Source: Doryteuthis pealeii (lineage: Eukaryota; Mollusca; Cephalopoda; Myopsida; Loliginidae). Taken from it: 64,000 nucleotides of DNA. The notes below the pieces were generated by a model. The model did no database searches, had not been told where the DNA came from, and saw only the letters and a list, made by a program, of their open reading frames with translations. The first letter of the stretch is position 1. Each line of letters opens with the position of its first letter. The position numbers and the translations under genes are program-made. This document shows positions 8,964 through 20,471 of this stretch, in pieces. The stretch lies in assembly GCA_023376005.1 (NCBI GenBank), contig CM042139.1, positions 135,006,245 to 135,070,244 on the forward strand, read 5' to 3'.

Positions 8964-9146
8964 GCCGCGCCATTAACACGGACATTCCTGAAAATCTATC
9001 GCCAACCGTCTCTATCATTCATTGCTCTCGGAAGATCCTCTGCGCAGCATGTAGTTACTGTGCAGAGCTGGTCTATGTAGGTCTTTGGTGGCCGGCTCGG
9101 TCTATCATGCCCATGTATTGGTTTCCATTGGAGAACATCTCTCATG
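8960..9146 (-). pseudogene. LINE ORF2 C-terminal remnant
   Basis: Read on the minus strand from 9146, one frame gives V-L-Q-W-K-P-I-H-G-H, R-P-S-R-P-P-K-T-Y-I-D-Q-L, C-A-E-D-L-P-R-A-M-N-D-R-D-G-W-R, a stop, then N-V-R-V-N-G and a final TGA at 8962-8960. The K-T-Y-I-D-Q-L, E-D-L-P-x-A-M-x-D-R-x-x-W-R pattern is a familiar C-terminus of endonuclease and reverse-transcriptase LINE proteins in invertebrates. The piece is 5'-truncated like most LINE copies, has one in-frame stop (TAG after the last W-R), and ends in the (ATG)n tail. A homologous piece lies at 54156-54515. Confidence 0.7.
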
Positions 9147-9230
9147 AGTTAATTACATGTAACCATATAATTATTAGTATTAGATTACGTGAAATCATAC
9201 AACTGTATACAAATTAATTGTATTAGATAG

Positions 9231-9880
9231 CAATACTCGATATCATACATAAATTATCTTATTTTGCCTTCTTGGTCAGCACGTCTACCCGAATATGTGG
9301 CCACTTCTATGCTGGTTGGGTCGGCCATCGTCTATCTGTGTATCTGAGCTAGTTCTCTCTATTCTCCTGTTCCGCTTCCTTGGGATTACTTGATACTTCT
9401 TCATATATGTTTGTTGTTGTTTTTAGTAACGAACAAGACGTCTTTATTTAACGCAAGTTAACCATCATGCGTGGAACAAATAGCTATCTTGGAGACATGT
9501 CTGTCTTCTCCAAAAACCAACAGCTAAATTTAAATTCCAAGTTCCCATGAACCAAACTGATCAAACAGACAACGGAAAAGACCAAAGTCTGGTAAATCCA
9601 GTATTACCGTTATTCTTAATTTCTACTTTATCGTAATCTAACCGAAGATCCTGGTTAGAATTCATTGTCCCTTCTCCATCTCGTTTTTGTCTATACCAAA
9701 TCTATTTAAGGCACTGCGACGTCAAACTTCGAAAGGAATCCTGTAAAGGAGAAAAAAATTCCGATTTGAAACCAGCTGTATTTCGTTCATAAACTGACCT
9801 TGTGTCGCTTCGAGGGTAAATATATACAGGAAGTAAATCTCATTGATTACCTCCGACGCTTCAAAGACATCTTATTCTAG
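9231..9880. other. Stretch without a gene; short repeat block at 9440-9560
   Basis: No gene is seen. At 9450-9530 the sequence GTTAACCATCATGCGTGGA, then CTTGGAGACATGTCTGTCTTCTCC, split here as two pieces, resembles part of the large palindrome near 61595-61650 on the minus strand (CAATATGCGTGGAGAAATCG, TTTGGAGACACGTCAGTCTC). This indicates a dispersed repeat. Confidence 0.45.
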
Positions 9881-10756
9881 AAACGAGATTAAAAGACAGA
9901 CAGATGTTCTTTAATAGTAATATCGAGGGATGATATCAATCAAATGTTTTAACGAAGCAATAGACTTTTTCTAAATCATCCTCCTCTCTTAGTTACTATT
10001 GTACCGGCCGTTCCTACAGTGGAGAACATGCACCGGTTCTCACTATAAATAGTGAGACACCGAGTGGAAAGGTGCACTGTTCCCGTTAACGACAAGCTAG
10101 TCGTACATGTACCATTAATTGTAAATACACTTGTCTTATTTTACCCCATCTCGACTTGACTTCTTTTTACTGTTGGGACTAACATCACAACAGTTACATA
10201 ATCATAAAATTGCAGTCTACATCAAATATCCTTTTGAAACCAGGAAAGACCTCGATTTTAAAAGCCGAATTTTTAAGCTGACAAACACTCTCCATTTGAA
10301 AGGTCTATCCCATTGTCTTACGACAGAGAATGATGCGTAACTATCGTAAAGGTAAGATTTTGAAAGCTTTTATTCAAGAGCTGGAATGTCCTCTACACTT
10401 CGTTTAACGCAATGTTTCTTCCTAGGTTCGACCGCCTAATCGTACTTTAAGTTGCAATAGGTTTAGCTTGGTGGGTATTTTTATATTGGCTTGTGATCTA
10501 GCCTTTATTTTATTCTAAGATAGTTATATATGTCAAATCGAAGGCAGTTGTCGATGTCACTCTCAGAAAAAATCCAAAATAATCGGTGGATTTCCTCATT
10601 TTAACCTTTGCTCAGATGGAGCTCATCTTTGAAAATATGTGCATATATTTACAGTTCAGTGAATTATCCATTGATGTAATCAATAAATGTGTATCCTGCA
10701 GTATGCTGGTGTGTCTCGTTTTATCTCAGGTTTATTTAGTATATTTGAACATTGTG

Positions 10757-10759
<3 letters not shown>
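9881..10759. other. Inverted repeat 1, outer part without a gene
   Basis: No gene or known repeat is recognised. A 70-codon frame at 10131-10340 is disrupted in the mirrored arm and has no family features. Confidence 0.5.

Positions 10760-10806
<47 letters not shown>
10760..10806. repeat. (TA)n microsatellite
   Basis: Pure TA of 47 bp. Its mirror (about 17076-17103) is broken by non-TA bases. Confidence 0.97.
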
Positions 10807-10810
<4 letters not shown>

Positions 10811-11149
10811 TGGTGAGTTTATTGGTCGACGCTGCAGTGTTTCGATCTATTAATTAGATCACGGTTAAACACAGGTTTAAATGGGTTAATTGGTGGGTTT
10901 ATTGGCAGACACTGCAGTGTTTCAATCTATTAATTAGATCACGGTTAAACACAGTTTTAAATGGGTTAAGTGGTTAGTTTATTGGCGACGCTGCAGTGTT
11001 TTGATCTATTAATTAGATCACGGTTAAACCCAGGTTTAAATGGGTAAATGTTTAAATAGATCGAAACACTGCAGTGTCGGCCAATAAACTCACCACTTAA
11101 CCCATTTAAACCTGTGTTTAACCGTGTTCTAATTAATAATTCGAAACAC

Positions 11150-11152
<3 letters not shown>
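10806..11152 (+). repeat. 80-bp minisatellite: three direct units and one inverted unit
   Basis: The landmark GCTGCAGTGT or ACTGCAGTGT occurs at 10831, 10911 and 10990, giving periods of 80 and 79 bp. Each unit reads GTGTTTCGATCTATTAATTA, then ACGGTTAAACACAGGTTTAA, then ATGGGTTAAKTGGTGGTTTATTGG-like sequence. From about 11055 to 11152 a fourth unit is in reverse orientation, so units 3 and 4 can fold back on each other. A TA array bounds each side (10760-10806 and 11153-11193). Confidence 0.88.

Positions 11153-11193
<41 letters not shown>
11153..11193. repeat. (TA)n microsatellite
   Basis: Pure TA of 41 bp directly after the inverted minisatellite unit; mirrored, shattered, at 16688-16728. 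Confidence 0.97.
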
Positions 11194-11195
<2 letters not shown>

Positions 11196-11262
11196 ATGCA
11201 TATCTAGCGTAGACATGACGGAAACGACGCTTGATAACTGACACTTTCTCGCCCATGCGATT

Positions 11263-11266
<4 letters not shown>

Positions 11267-11302
<36 letters not shown>
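11267..11302. repeat. (TA)n microsatellite
   Basis: Pure TA of 36 bp. The mirror at about 16573-16614 contains stray bases. Confidence 0.97.
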
Positions 11303-11305
<3 letters not shown>

Positions 11306-12700
11306 TGCATGTTTATGGAACTAAATCCGATGCTATGTAGAAAATATAAAAAAAACAAAGTATTAAAAAAATGAATCCTAGACGTTTAACTCGACGTTAA
11401 AACGTTTCGGTTTTTTGAAACATTCATCAGGACATTGGGATGAAAAAAGTGTTGTCTAAACAGTGATGGCAATCGTCACAAAAAGAAAAGAGAAATGCGA
11501 AAGTATTTGTGAAAAAGATGTTCTTTTTTCCGTTGGTGTCTTTTATTTGTATGCAAAAACATAATAAGTTGTAACACGACACTGCAGGCATGCAGAGATT
11601 CCCATTAAACATGGCACTCATGATTCTCGGTTGGATTTTTTTCTATGCTGTTTAGTAATTTTAGAGTACGAGAGCCGAGAAGCATTACTACACCTCCTAT
11701 GTTTGGGGGAGTTATTCCATGCAAATGACGACACAAACGTCCAGACATTACCAGTTTTGTGTTGCTTTAATTCTAATTCACTATGATCAAATCTGTTCTT
11801 GTACGCATATGATGTCTACATTTTTATCAAACGCAGACGCCGTTAACTCGTGTAGTTGTCTTATCGTTTTTAGAATTCTGACGTTAGATGTTGCTAAGTT
11901 AAATTATTTTTTGCATCTAAGTAGGTTTGTTTTGTGTTTAGGTTCTGTAATTGTCTTTTTAGATATTGTGGTCCGAGCTATGACTTCAGTAATGTGTGTG
12001 TCTTGTTTGTCTGCACTGTGAGTGATGCGCTTGGGGAGTGATGTTGTTGGGACTCTCTAACTAATTTTTTTAACACCGGGCCAGAGCTCGAACCTGTGGA
12101 CGCGCGGAAAGCTCGATGCTGCATGCTTTTTTGTCTTTGTGTGCTCTCATAGTTTGGGTTGGGTCGATGTCATCGATACCAATAAGTGGCTATTTTGTGA
12201 AGTCATCAATAGAGGCTAGGCTTAGAGATGAGGACCATTAGTTTCCTAACTGAAATGGTTGATCCTGGCCATTGGCCCCCTTTGAATTCATCCGCTCAGC
12301 AACCTCTGGAAAACCCGTTGGCCAATGTTGAGCTCATCTATCGTGTCTTACATCCACCACGCTACTACCAATGGTTTCCCGCATTACACGTTATCTTGAA
12401 TTGCTATCCAATGGCGAGAAAAAAAGCGGAGGGCACCTCGAGATTTCTAAGTTTTGACTTAACATAAGTCCATATGTCCCCTCTAATTTTAGTATAGAGA
12501 AAATCTCCCTTCGTGTAGGTATTTCCTTGTGATTTTAAGGCACTGTCAGGGGTAGTATAAAGGATCCTATCGCTGCCAATTTATCTAATTGTGCGCTTTT
12601 TTTGTATCATTGTAATCTGCGCATCGAAACCTTTCTTCCTTTTTTCAGAGGAGGGAGTTCACGGTTAAAGACTTTAACAGATTGGTGGGGTAAGCACGAA
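11303..12700. other. Inverted repeat 1, middle part without a recognised gene
   Basis: Several frames of 60-100 codons are present (for example 11719-12021 and 12228-12467) without recognisable family features. Their counterparts in the other arm are frameshifted. No gene is called. Confidence 0.5.
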
Positions 12701-12711
12701 ATGGAAACATA

Positions 12712-13145
12712 CAGTAACCATTTCAAATTCCCCAGGAACATATTACTTTCAAATAACAAAATTAAACAAGTAGGCGACATGAAGTATTGACGGAAAAGTA
12801 AAACAGTGATTAAGACGGTTACTTAACTTATAAAATTATACTAAATTATTGAAAGTTGTTACCTTCTTTAATCTTTTTCTAGCTTGAGATCAAGATATGG
12901 GAGTCACCCCCGAATCCCTACTTTCTAATATTTAGCAGCTAACGTGGGATAAAAGGGGCGTAGGGCTGTGAATGGAAACCATTTCAAATTCAATACGAAC
13001 ATATTACTTTCAAAGAACAAAATTTAAAAAGTATGCGATAATGCGACACGGTGTCTTGAATGAAAAAGGAAAACAGTGAATAAGACGGTTACTTAACTTA
13101 CAAAATTATACAAAATTATTGAAATTTAGTACTTGGTCTAAAGCT
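12712..13145 (+). repeat. Direct repeat of about 160 bp, two copies 260 bp apart
   Basis: 12712-12870 and 12972-13145 share CCATTTCAAATTC, AACATATTACTTTCAAA, AACAGTGAWTAAGACGGTTA, then CTTAACTTAYAAAATTATAC and AAATTATTGAAA. The mirror copies lie between about 14630 and 15060. The element type is unknown. Confidence 0.75.
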
Positions 13146-13354
13146 ATAAAAGTGATATAGTATGTGAATTAAAAGTACAAAGAAGTAGAAAGGAAGAGAA
13201 AATGAAAGACTAACTAATCCATATGTGATTAAGTTCGGTTTAGTTAAAGTAAGGATTTTTAAAGTAAGGATTTTTAAGTAAACATTTTGAAATGGGTAGC
13301 TACCGGATGTGTAATGTTCTAGAACCAACCAAAATTAAGAATAACGACTTTTTA

Positions 13355-13359
<5 letters not shown>

Positions 13360-13412
<53 letters not shown>
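13360..13412. repeat. (TA)n microsatellite
   Basis: Pure TA of 53 bp. In the mirrored arm (about 14323-14374) the array is broken and preceded by spurious ACACC-like sequence, which is typical of raw-read error in TA repeats. Confidence 0.97.
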
Positions 13413-13415
<3 letters not shown>

Positions 13416-13460
13416 TTTCTGACCTGTCACCTATACGTATGGGTCGACAATGTAACGGGT

Positions 13461-13575
13461 GTCTCTCTGGGTTCTATTTAGTAAAAGGTATTCGGGGAAA
13501 GGAAAGTGTATACACATCACAATATGTCTCCGTGTTGTTCTAGAACTTAGAGAAGAAAATAGAACCCAGAGAGAC
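13461..13575. repeat. 19-bp perfect inverted repeat (fold-back)
   Basis: GTCTCTCTGGGTTCTATTT at 13461-13479 is the exact reverse complement of 13557-13575, with a 77-nt loop. The mirror copy lies at about 14125-14250. It may mark the ends of a small fold-back element. Confidence 0.8.
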
Positions 13576-13825
13576 ATCCTGGGCCAACGATGAGAAACGC
13601 CAATCCCGATACAAAGAACAAGGAACCTTGCCCAAAAGAGAACCAGAAACCTCGATTTGAGCCTATAAGCAGAACAGAATCCGGATATAAATACTTATGT
13701 AGACTACAAAACACCCAACGCGGAATTGAGCGCGAGATTACCTCGAAGTTTTTTCCAAGGCCTGTAGGATCGTAGGAGCCTCATGCTCCAAGTCAATGTA
13801 CAAGGACTAGATAATCAAACGTTGA

Positions 13826-13860
13826 TTTAAATAAAAGTTAACGAGTTAACAAACTCCAAG
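13826..13860. other. Spacer of inverted repeat 1
   Basis: A 35-nt non-paired centre containing GTTAACGAGTTAAC. It shows no sign of a transposon end or replication feature. Confidence 0.85.
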
Positions 13861-16800
13861 TCAACGTTTTGATTATGCTAGTCCTGTACATTGGACTTGG
13901 AGCATTTGAGGCCTCCTACGATCCTTACAGGGCCTGGAAAAAACTTCGAGGTAATCTCGCGCTCCAATTCCGCGATTTGGGTGTTTTGTTAGTCTACATA
14001 AGTAATTTATATCCGGATTCTGTTCTGCTTTATAGGCCAAATCCGACGGTTTCCTGGTTCCTTTTGGGGCACAGGTTCCTGTTCTTGCTATCGGGATGGG
14101 CGTTTCTCCATCGTTTGGCCCAGGACTGTCTCTCTGGCGGTTCTATTTTTCTTCTCTAAGTTCTAGAACAACACACGGAGACCATATTTGTGATGTGTAT
14201 TACACTTTTCCTTCCCCGAATACCTTTTACTAATCAGAACCAGAGAGACACCCGTTACATTTTGTCGACCCATACGTATACGGTGACAGGTCAGAGACAC
14301 ACCACACAACAACACACACACACTATATATATATATATATAATATATACTATATATATATATAATATATATATTAATTTTTAAAAAGTCGTTATTCGTTA
14401 ATTTTTGGTTGGATTCTAGAACATTACACACCACGGGTAGCCTACCATTCAAAATGTTTTACTTCAAAAAATCCTTACTTTAAAAAATCCTTACTTTAAA
14501 CTGAAACGAAACTTAATCACATATGGCATTAGTTAGTCTTTCATTTTCTCTTCCTTTCTTACTTCTTTTGTTACTTTAATTACATAACTATATCACTTTT
14601 ATAAGCTTTAGACCAAGTACTAAATTTCAATAATTATTGTATATTTTGTAATGTTAAGTAACCGTCTTATTCACTGTTTTCCTTTTTCATTCAAGACACC
14701 GCTGTCGCCATTATCGCATGTACTTTTTTAAATTTTGTTCTTTTGAAAGTAATATATGTTCGTATTGAATTGAAATGGTTTCCATCACAGCCCTACGCCC
14801 CGTTTTATCCCACGTTAGCTGCTAAATATTAGAAATAGGAATTCGGGCGTGTTGACTCCTCATTCTTGATCTCCAAGCTAGAAAAGATTTAAAGAAGGTA
14901 ACAACTTTCAATAATTCAGTATAATCTTTTATAGTTAAGTAACCGTCTTAATCACTGTTTTTATTTTCGTCAATGACTATCATGTCGCCTACTTGTTAAT
15001 TTTGTTATTTGAAAGTAATATGTTTCCCTGCGGGAATTTGAAATGGTTACTGTATGTTTCCATTTCGTGCTTACCCCACCAACTTGTTAAAGTCTTTAAC
15101 CGTGGAACTCCCTCCTCTGAAAAAGAAGGAAAAAGGTTTCCATGCGACCAGATTACAATGATTACCAAAAAAAAGCGCACAATTAGATAAAATTGGCAGC
15201 GATAGGATCCTTTATACTACCCCTGACAGTGCCATTAAAATCACAAGGAAATACCTACACGAAGGGACGATTTTCTCTATACTAAAATTCATTAGAGGAC
15301 ATATGGAACTATGTTAAGTCAAAAAACTTAGAAATCTCGAGTGCCCTCCGCCTTTTTTTCTCCACGCCATTTGGATAGCCAAGTTCAAAGATAACGCTTT
15401 GTAATGCGGGAAACCATTTGGTAAGTAGCGTGGTGGATGGTAAGACACGATGATGAGCTCAACATTGGCCGACGGGATTTTCCAGAGGTGCTGATGCGGT
15501 ATGGAATCCAAAAGGGGCCAATGGCCAGGATCAACCATTTTGCAGTTAGAGAAACTTAATGGTCCTCATCTCTAAGGCCCTAAGCCTCTATTTGATGACT
15601 CCACCAAAACAATAGGGCCCCCACGTTATAATCGGTATCCGATAGACTATCGACCCACCCAAAACCTATGAGAAGCTCACACAAAGACAAAAAAGCATGC
15701 CAGGCATCGAGCTTTCCGCCGCGTCCCACAGGTTCGAGCTCTGGCCCGTGTTAAAAAAAATTATCTAAGAGAGTTCCCCAACAACATCACTCCCCAAGCG
15801 CGATCACTCACACAGTGCAGAACAAACAAGACACAGCCACATGTACCTGAAGTCATAGCTCGGACCACAATATTCTAAAAGGCAATTACAGAACCAAACA
15901 CAAACAAACCTACTTAGATTGCAAAAATAATTTAACTTAGCAACATCTAACCGTTCAGAATTTCTAAAAACGATAAGACAAACTACCACACGAGTTAACG
16001 GCGTTCTGCGTTTGATTAAAAATGTAAAGACATCATGATGCGTACAAGAACAGATCTTGATCATAGTGAATTAGAATTAAAGCAACACAAAAACTGGTAA
16101 TGTCTGGGACGTTTGTTCGTCTCATTTGCTTTGGAATAACCCTTCCCCCAAACATAGGACGGTGTAGTAATGCTTCTCGGCTCTCTACTCTAAAAATTAC
16201 TAAACATGGCAATAGAAAAAAATCCAACCCGAGAATCCATGAGTGCCATGTTTAATCGTGAATCTCTGCATGCCTGCAGTGTCGTTGTTACAACTTATTA
16301 TGTTTTCTATGCATTACAAATAAAAGACACAACGGAAAAAGAACTCTTTTCACAAATACTTCGCATTCTCTTTTCTTTTTGTGAACGTTGCCATCAGTGT
16401 TTTATGACAACAACTTTTTTCATCCCAATGTTCCTGATGAATGTTTTCAAAAAAACCGAAACGTTTTAACGTCGATGAGTTAAAACGTCTAGGATTCATT
16501 TCTGTTAATACTTTTTTTTTATATTTCTACAGTAGCATCGAGATTTAGAACAAATTCCATTAACATGCACCAAATATATATATAATTAATAATATATATA
16601 TATATATATATATATGAAAATCGCTATGGGCGAGACAGTGTCAGTTATCAAGCGTCGTTTCCGTCATGTCTACGCATAGAATGATTGGTATATATATATA
16701 TATATAATCATATATATATATATATATATGCAGTGTTTCGAATTATTAATTAGAACACGGTTAAACACAGGTTAAAGGTTAAGTGGTGAGTTATTGCCGG

Positions 16801-18030
16801 ACACTGCAGGTTCGATCTATTTAAACATATTACCCATTTAAACCTGGGTTTAACCCGTGATCTAATTAATAGATCAAAACACTGCAGCGTCGCCAAATAA
16901 ACTAACCACTTAACCCATTTAAAACTGTGTTTAACCGGTGAATCTAATAATAGATGAAACACTGCAGTGTCTGCCAATAAACCCACCAATTAAACCCATA
17001 AACCTGTGTGTTAACCGTGATCTAATTAATAGATCGAAACACTGCAGCGTCGACCAATAAAACTCACCATTAAATATAATATATATATATATAGAGTATA
17101 TATACCACCACAATGTTCAAATATACTAAATAAACCTGAATCAAACGAGACACACCAGCATACTGCAGGATACACATTTATTGATTACAATCAAGTTGGA
17201 TATTCACTGAACTGTAAATATAATGCCAATTTTTCAAAGATGCAGCTCCATCTGAGCAAAGTTTAAAATGAGAAATCCACGATTATTTGATTTTTCTGAG
17301 AGTGACATGACAACTGCCTTCGATTTGCATAATAACTATCTTAGAATTAAAATAAAGGCTAGATCACAAGCCCCAATATAAAAGCCAATACCCACCAAGC
17401 TAACCTATTTGCAACTTAAAGTACGATAACGGTCGAACCTAGCGAAGAAACATTGCGTTACAACGAAGTTGTACGAAGGGACATTCCACGGCTCTTGAAT
17501 AAAAGCCTTTCATAAATCTCTTACCTTTACTCCTACATAGCGATTATGCTTACGCATCATTCTCTCGTCCGTAATACACAATGGGAGTACCTTTCCAAAT
17601 GGAAGTGCTTCGTCAGCTTAAAAATTCGGCTTGTTAAAATCGAGGTCTTTCTGAGTTTTCAAAAGGGATATTTGATGTAGCACTGCAATTTTACTGATTA
17701 TGTAACTTTCGTGATGTTGTCCCACAGTAAAAAGAAGTTCATGTCGAGATGAGGGATTAAAATAAGACAAGTGTATTACAATTAATGGACATGTACGGAC
17801 TAGCTGTCGTTAACTGGGTAACAGTGCACCTTTCCATCGGTGTCTCACTATTTTATAGTGAGAACCGGTGCATGTTCTCCACTGTAGGAACGGCCGCTAC
17901 ATAGTACAACTAAGAGAGGGGCATGATTTAGAAAAAGTCTATTGCTGCGTTAAAACATAATTGAAATTGCATATCATCCCTCGATCAATTACTATTAAGA
18001 ACATCTGTCCTGTCTTTTAATCTCGCTTTA
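13861..18030 (-). repeat. Inverted repeat 1, right arm (lower sequence quality)
   Basis: The reverse complement of 9880-13825, about 220 nt longer in total because of many small insertions. All its TA arrays are interrupted. Features match the left arm in reverse order: hairpin about 14125-14250, direct repeats about 14630-15060, minisatellite 16728-17076. It stops at the 100-N gap. Do not count its contents as independent loci. Confidence 0.9.
16728..17076 (-). repeat. 80-bp minisatellite, mirrored copy
   Basis: The mirror of 10806-11152 with extra indels: one inverted unit followed by three units, with CACTGCAG landmarks near 16800, 16879, 16961 and 17040. Confidence 0.85.
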
Positions 18031-18040
18031 TCCTCTCTTT

Positions 18041-18140
18041 NNNNNNNNNNNNNNNNNNNNNNNNNNNNNNNNNNNNNNNNNNNNNNNNNNNNNNNNNNNN
18101 NNNNNNNNNNNNNNNNNNNNNNNNNNNNNNNNNNNNNNNN
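18041..18140. other. Assembly gap (100 N)
   Basis: Exactly 100 N. The right arm of inverted repeat 1 ends here and the left arm of inverted repeat 2 begins here. Confidence 1.
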
Positions 18141-18788
18141 AGCGAAACCCGACTAACTTTTCAACCAGGTTCCTTAAACCTCTCGCGGTATCGACAACTG
18201 CCCATTAAGCAAGCAGGTATTTTAACTGATAAATAATACAAATCGTATTATATTTACGATCACCACACAGATCAAATCTGTAAACAACAGACGATCCATT
18301 GCTTATTTATGCTGGCGGTGAAAGTCAGTTAAAATCACTCTCAGATTGCTCTATCAGGCTTTATATTTAGTTATTTAGTCATTCACCAGACACCGTATTT
18401 AAGCGTAGCACGTTTCCTCAGTGTGGCTAGACTTTTGCATCCTACCACCAGCCAAGATCGAACCGACCGATTTCCATCAGTCATAATCTTAACCACTGGC
18501 AATTACAGTACCCAGCAAGCACGAGTAAAAATATTAACTTATAACATACATACTTAGTATATATGTCAAGACGCCAGAGAGCTTTATATTTGTTTAATAG
18601 GAGAGCCTTGCTACTTTTTTAAACGAAACGGTGAACCGTCTGCTAAAATTCCTTCAGCGACTCTACCAGGGTCTGCGGAAAATATATTTCGTCATCGGAC
18701 ATCATGTTTCGACGTATCACCTAAACTCCAATGCTGGCTAGACTGCGCAGACTACCTCCAGCTGAATCGAAACCAGACCTATTTTCAA

Positions 18789-18828
18789 TATATATATATA
18801 TTATATATATATATATATATTATATATA
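18789..18828. repeat. (TA)n microsatellite, noisy copy
   Basis: TA array with interruptions; the mirror at 49045-49086 is pure. It borders the upstream side of the Tc1-like relic. Confidence 0.95.
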
Positions 18829-18879
18829 AAAGCGAGATAAAAGATTGTTTATTTCAATCACTAAGTCATTTTTCCAACA

Positions 18880-19935
18880 TGGCGAACCGACGAAATAGTT
18901 CACAAGTTTATCAGGCCTTATCTTGTTAAATTGCAAAATGATAATAACACAATTGACTAGATGCCTGAACAAATTTGAACGTTCAAAAAGTGTTGGAGCA
19001 AAATTCTGAAAATTGCTACTAAACACATGATTCGTTAATCAAGTCCAAAACAAAGTAGGCAGACGAAGAATAAAAACGGTCAGAGAAGGACAGGATCGTT
19101 CAACACCGCATTAATCGAATGATTGTTTCGATTTGCCGGCATGATTTCACGACAAATTTCAAATGACATTAATGTTTCTCTATTTGTCTAGACGCTTGCC
19201 ATCAAATAATGCCTTTATACAATTTGTCCACAGGAATAAACGTTCATAAGCAAAAACAAAAGACAGAAAGACTGGAATCTGCTAAAACAGACTCTTGTAT
19301 CAGAAGAACAGGGCTGACAGCACAATTTCAAACGGAGGTTGAAAGTAAATTTAATTTATTTGATTCTGATAGAAAACAGTATGTAAAAGACGAATTAGTG
19401 AAAGGTTGAGTTCAAAAGCTGCATAAAGAAGACAGTCAAGTTTGGCGGAGGTGGAATAACAGTTTTTGGCATGCGTTTAAGTAGTGTACATTACTTCTTA
19501 GTACGCTACATAATAGTTTTAAAGCTGCTATGTACATAGAATATGCTTTGAAGAACATATAGAGATATTACGAAATCCTGAGAAAATATTTTTTTCGTCA
19601 TGCAGGAAATGCTCGCCCAGGCCACAAGGCAAATGAGTTGCTTGTCTAGGCTGAATCACCAGGGAATAAACGTTTGGATTAGCCGGCTTCAAAATCCTGA
19701 CATGAATCCCATAGAAAACTTATGAAGACTTTTTTTGAAGAGAATTTCATGCGGTAGGAATCCATCAACTATCGAAGATCTATGAGAAATATCAGAGAAA
19801 AATGGGTAATATTACAGTTGATGAATGTTGAAAGTTAGTTGAAATATTGTGTGGAAGCCGATGTGAAGACTTGGATTTTTGTAGTCCAATTATTCTTTAT
19901 TAAAAAAATCGTGTTTATTTCCTTAATTTTGGACT
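18880..19935 (+). pseudogene. Tc1-like transposase relic, left-arm copy
   Basis: The same relic as 47518-49000, read forward and with more sequence errors. The start M-A-N-R-R-N, the F-G-G-G-G-I-T-V-F-G-M block near 19440 and the N-P-D-M-N-P-I-E-N-L block near 19690 are all readable. The second catalytic block is damaged here (CAGGAAATGCTCGCC in place of the cleaner CAGGATAATGCTCCCC). The right-arm copy is the better one for classification. Confidence 0.8.
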
Positions 19936-20067
19936 CTATGATATTTCAATAAAAAGTAAATGTAATTTATTTCTTTTTGTATCGTTCAATTAACTTCAAT
20001 CATTTAAAGCCCACTGAACGATTCGTTTTGCTTAACATTTAGCATTTTTCAGACTTATTATTTTTAG

Positions 20068-20353
20068 GAAGCGCGTGGTGTAATGGTAAAAGTCATGGAA
20101 ATGGACACGTCGCACGAGTTCAAATCCTGGACTGGCATTGCATTTCACTTAGCGCTAATACCCTTGGCGAAAGGTGATGAATCCTACTCTTCCAGCATGG
20201 CGTAAATGAGTAGGGAAAGACTGGGCTTTTTAACGTTGGTTAGGCAACCGGTCTAGGAGAAGTAAACTCTGAATTCAAACCTAGTTAAACTCCGCTTAAA
20301 GAAATTGACTTGTGTCACATCCTGTGCTCGTGTGAGGAGTGGTAAAAATATTA
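20068..20353 (+). repeat. SINE family A copy inside the Tc1-like relic (left arm)
   Basis: Full length, from GGAAGCGCGTGGTGTAATGG through CACGAGTTCAAATCCTGG to GAGGAGTGGTAAAAATA. The flanking duplication is damaged in this noisier arm (TATTTTTAG before, TATATTTTGAG after); see 47563 for the clean version. Confidence 0.9.
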
Positions 20354-20407
20354 TTATATTTTGAGATAAAAGTTAGAAAGTCTGTTTTCCTTAATTTTAG
20401 TCGGCTA

Positions 20408-20471
20408 CTATATATTATTATACTATATATATATATATATATAATATATATATACTATATATTATATATAT
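20408..20471. repeat. (TA)n microsatellite, noisy copy
   Basis: TA array broken by TATTA and ACT interruptions; its mirror at 47446-47508 is pure TA and touches the end of the Tc1-like relic. Confidence 0.95.

Larger units (their letters stand above)
8516..9230. repeat. Degenerate AT-rich minisatellite, interrupted by a SINE and a LINE tail
   Basis: Variants of a motif like TTAGATTACTTGAAACCATA occur around 8545-8585, 8878-8920, 9150-9185 and 9181-9205. Between them sit the SINE (8586-8877) and the LINE 3' end with its ATC array (8926-9146). Unit length is about 35-45 bp but too diverged to fix by eye. Confidence 0.5.
9880..13825 (+). repeat. Inverted repeat 1, left arm
   Basis: It pairs throughout with 13861-18030 read backwards. 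Matching landmarks: 9884-9896 with 18013-18025; the 80-bp minisatellite 10806-11152 with 16728-17076; the cores around 12230 and 15560; the inner ends at 13825 and 13861. The spacer is 35 nt (13826-13860). This arm has clean TA arrays, whereas the other arm has broken ones. Probably a fold-back read or assembly artefact. Confidence 0.9.

Noticed and set aside
10806..11152. CRISPR-like spaced repeats in the 80-bp minisatellite
   Set aside because: Repeats are contiguous without spacers and one unit is inverted; the DNA is eukaryotic in character.
11719..12021. 100-codon frame with hydrophobic segments
   Set aside because: The mirrored copy is frameshifted, Cys and Leu content follows a T-rich composition, and no recognisable domain is present.
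20068..20140. tRNA-like sequences at the heads of SINE families A, B and C
   Set aside because: A- and B-box-like motifs are present, but no acceptor stem or anticodon arm closes. They are SINE promoters and not tRNA genes.
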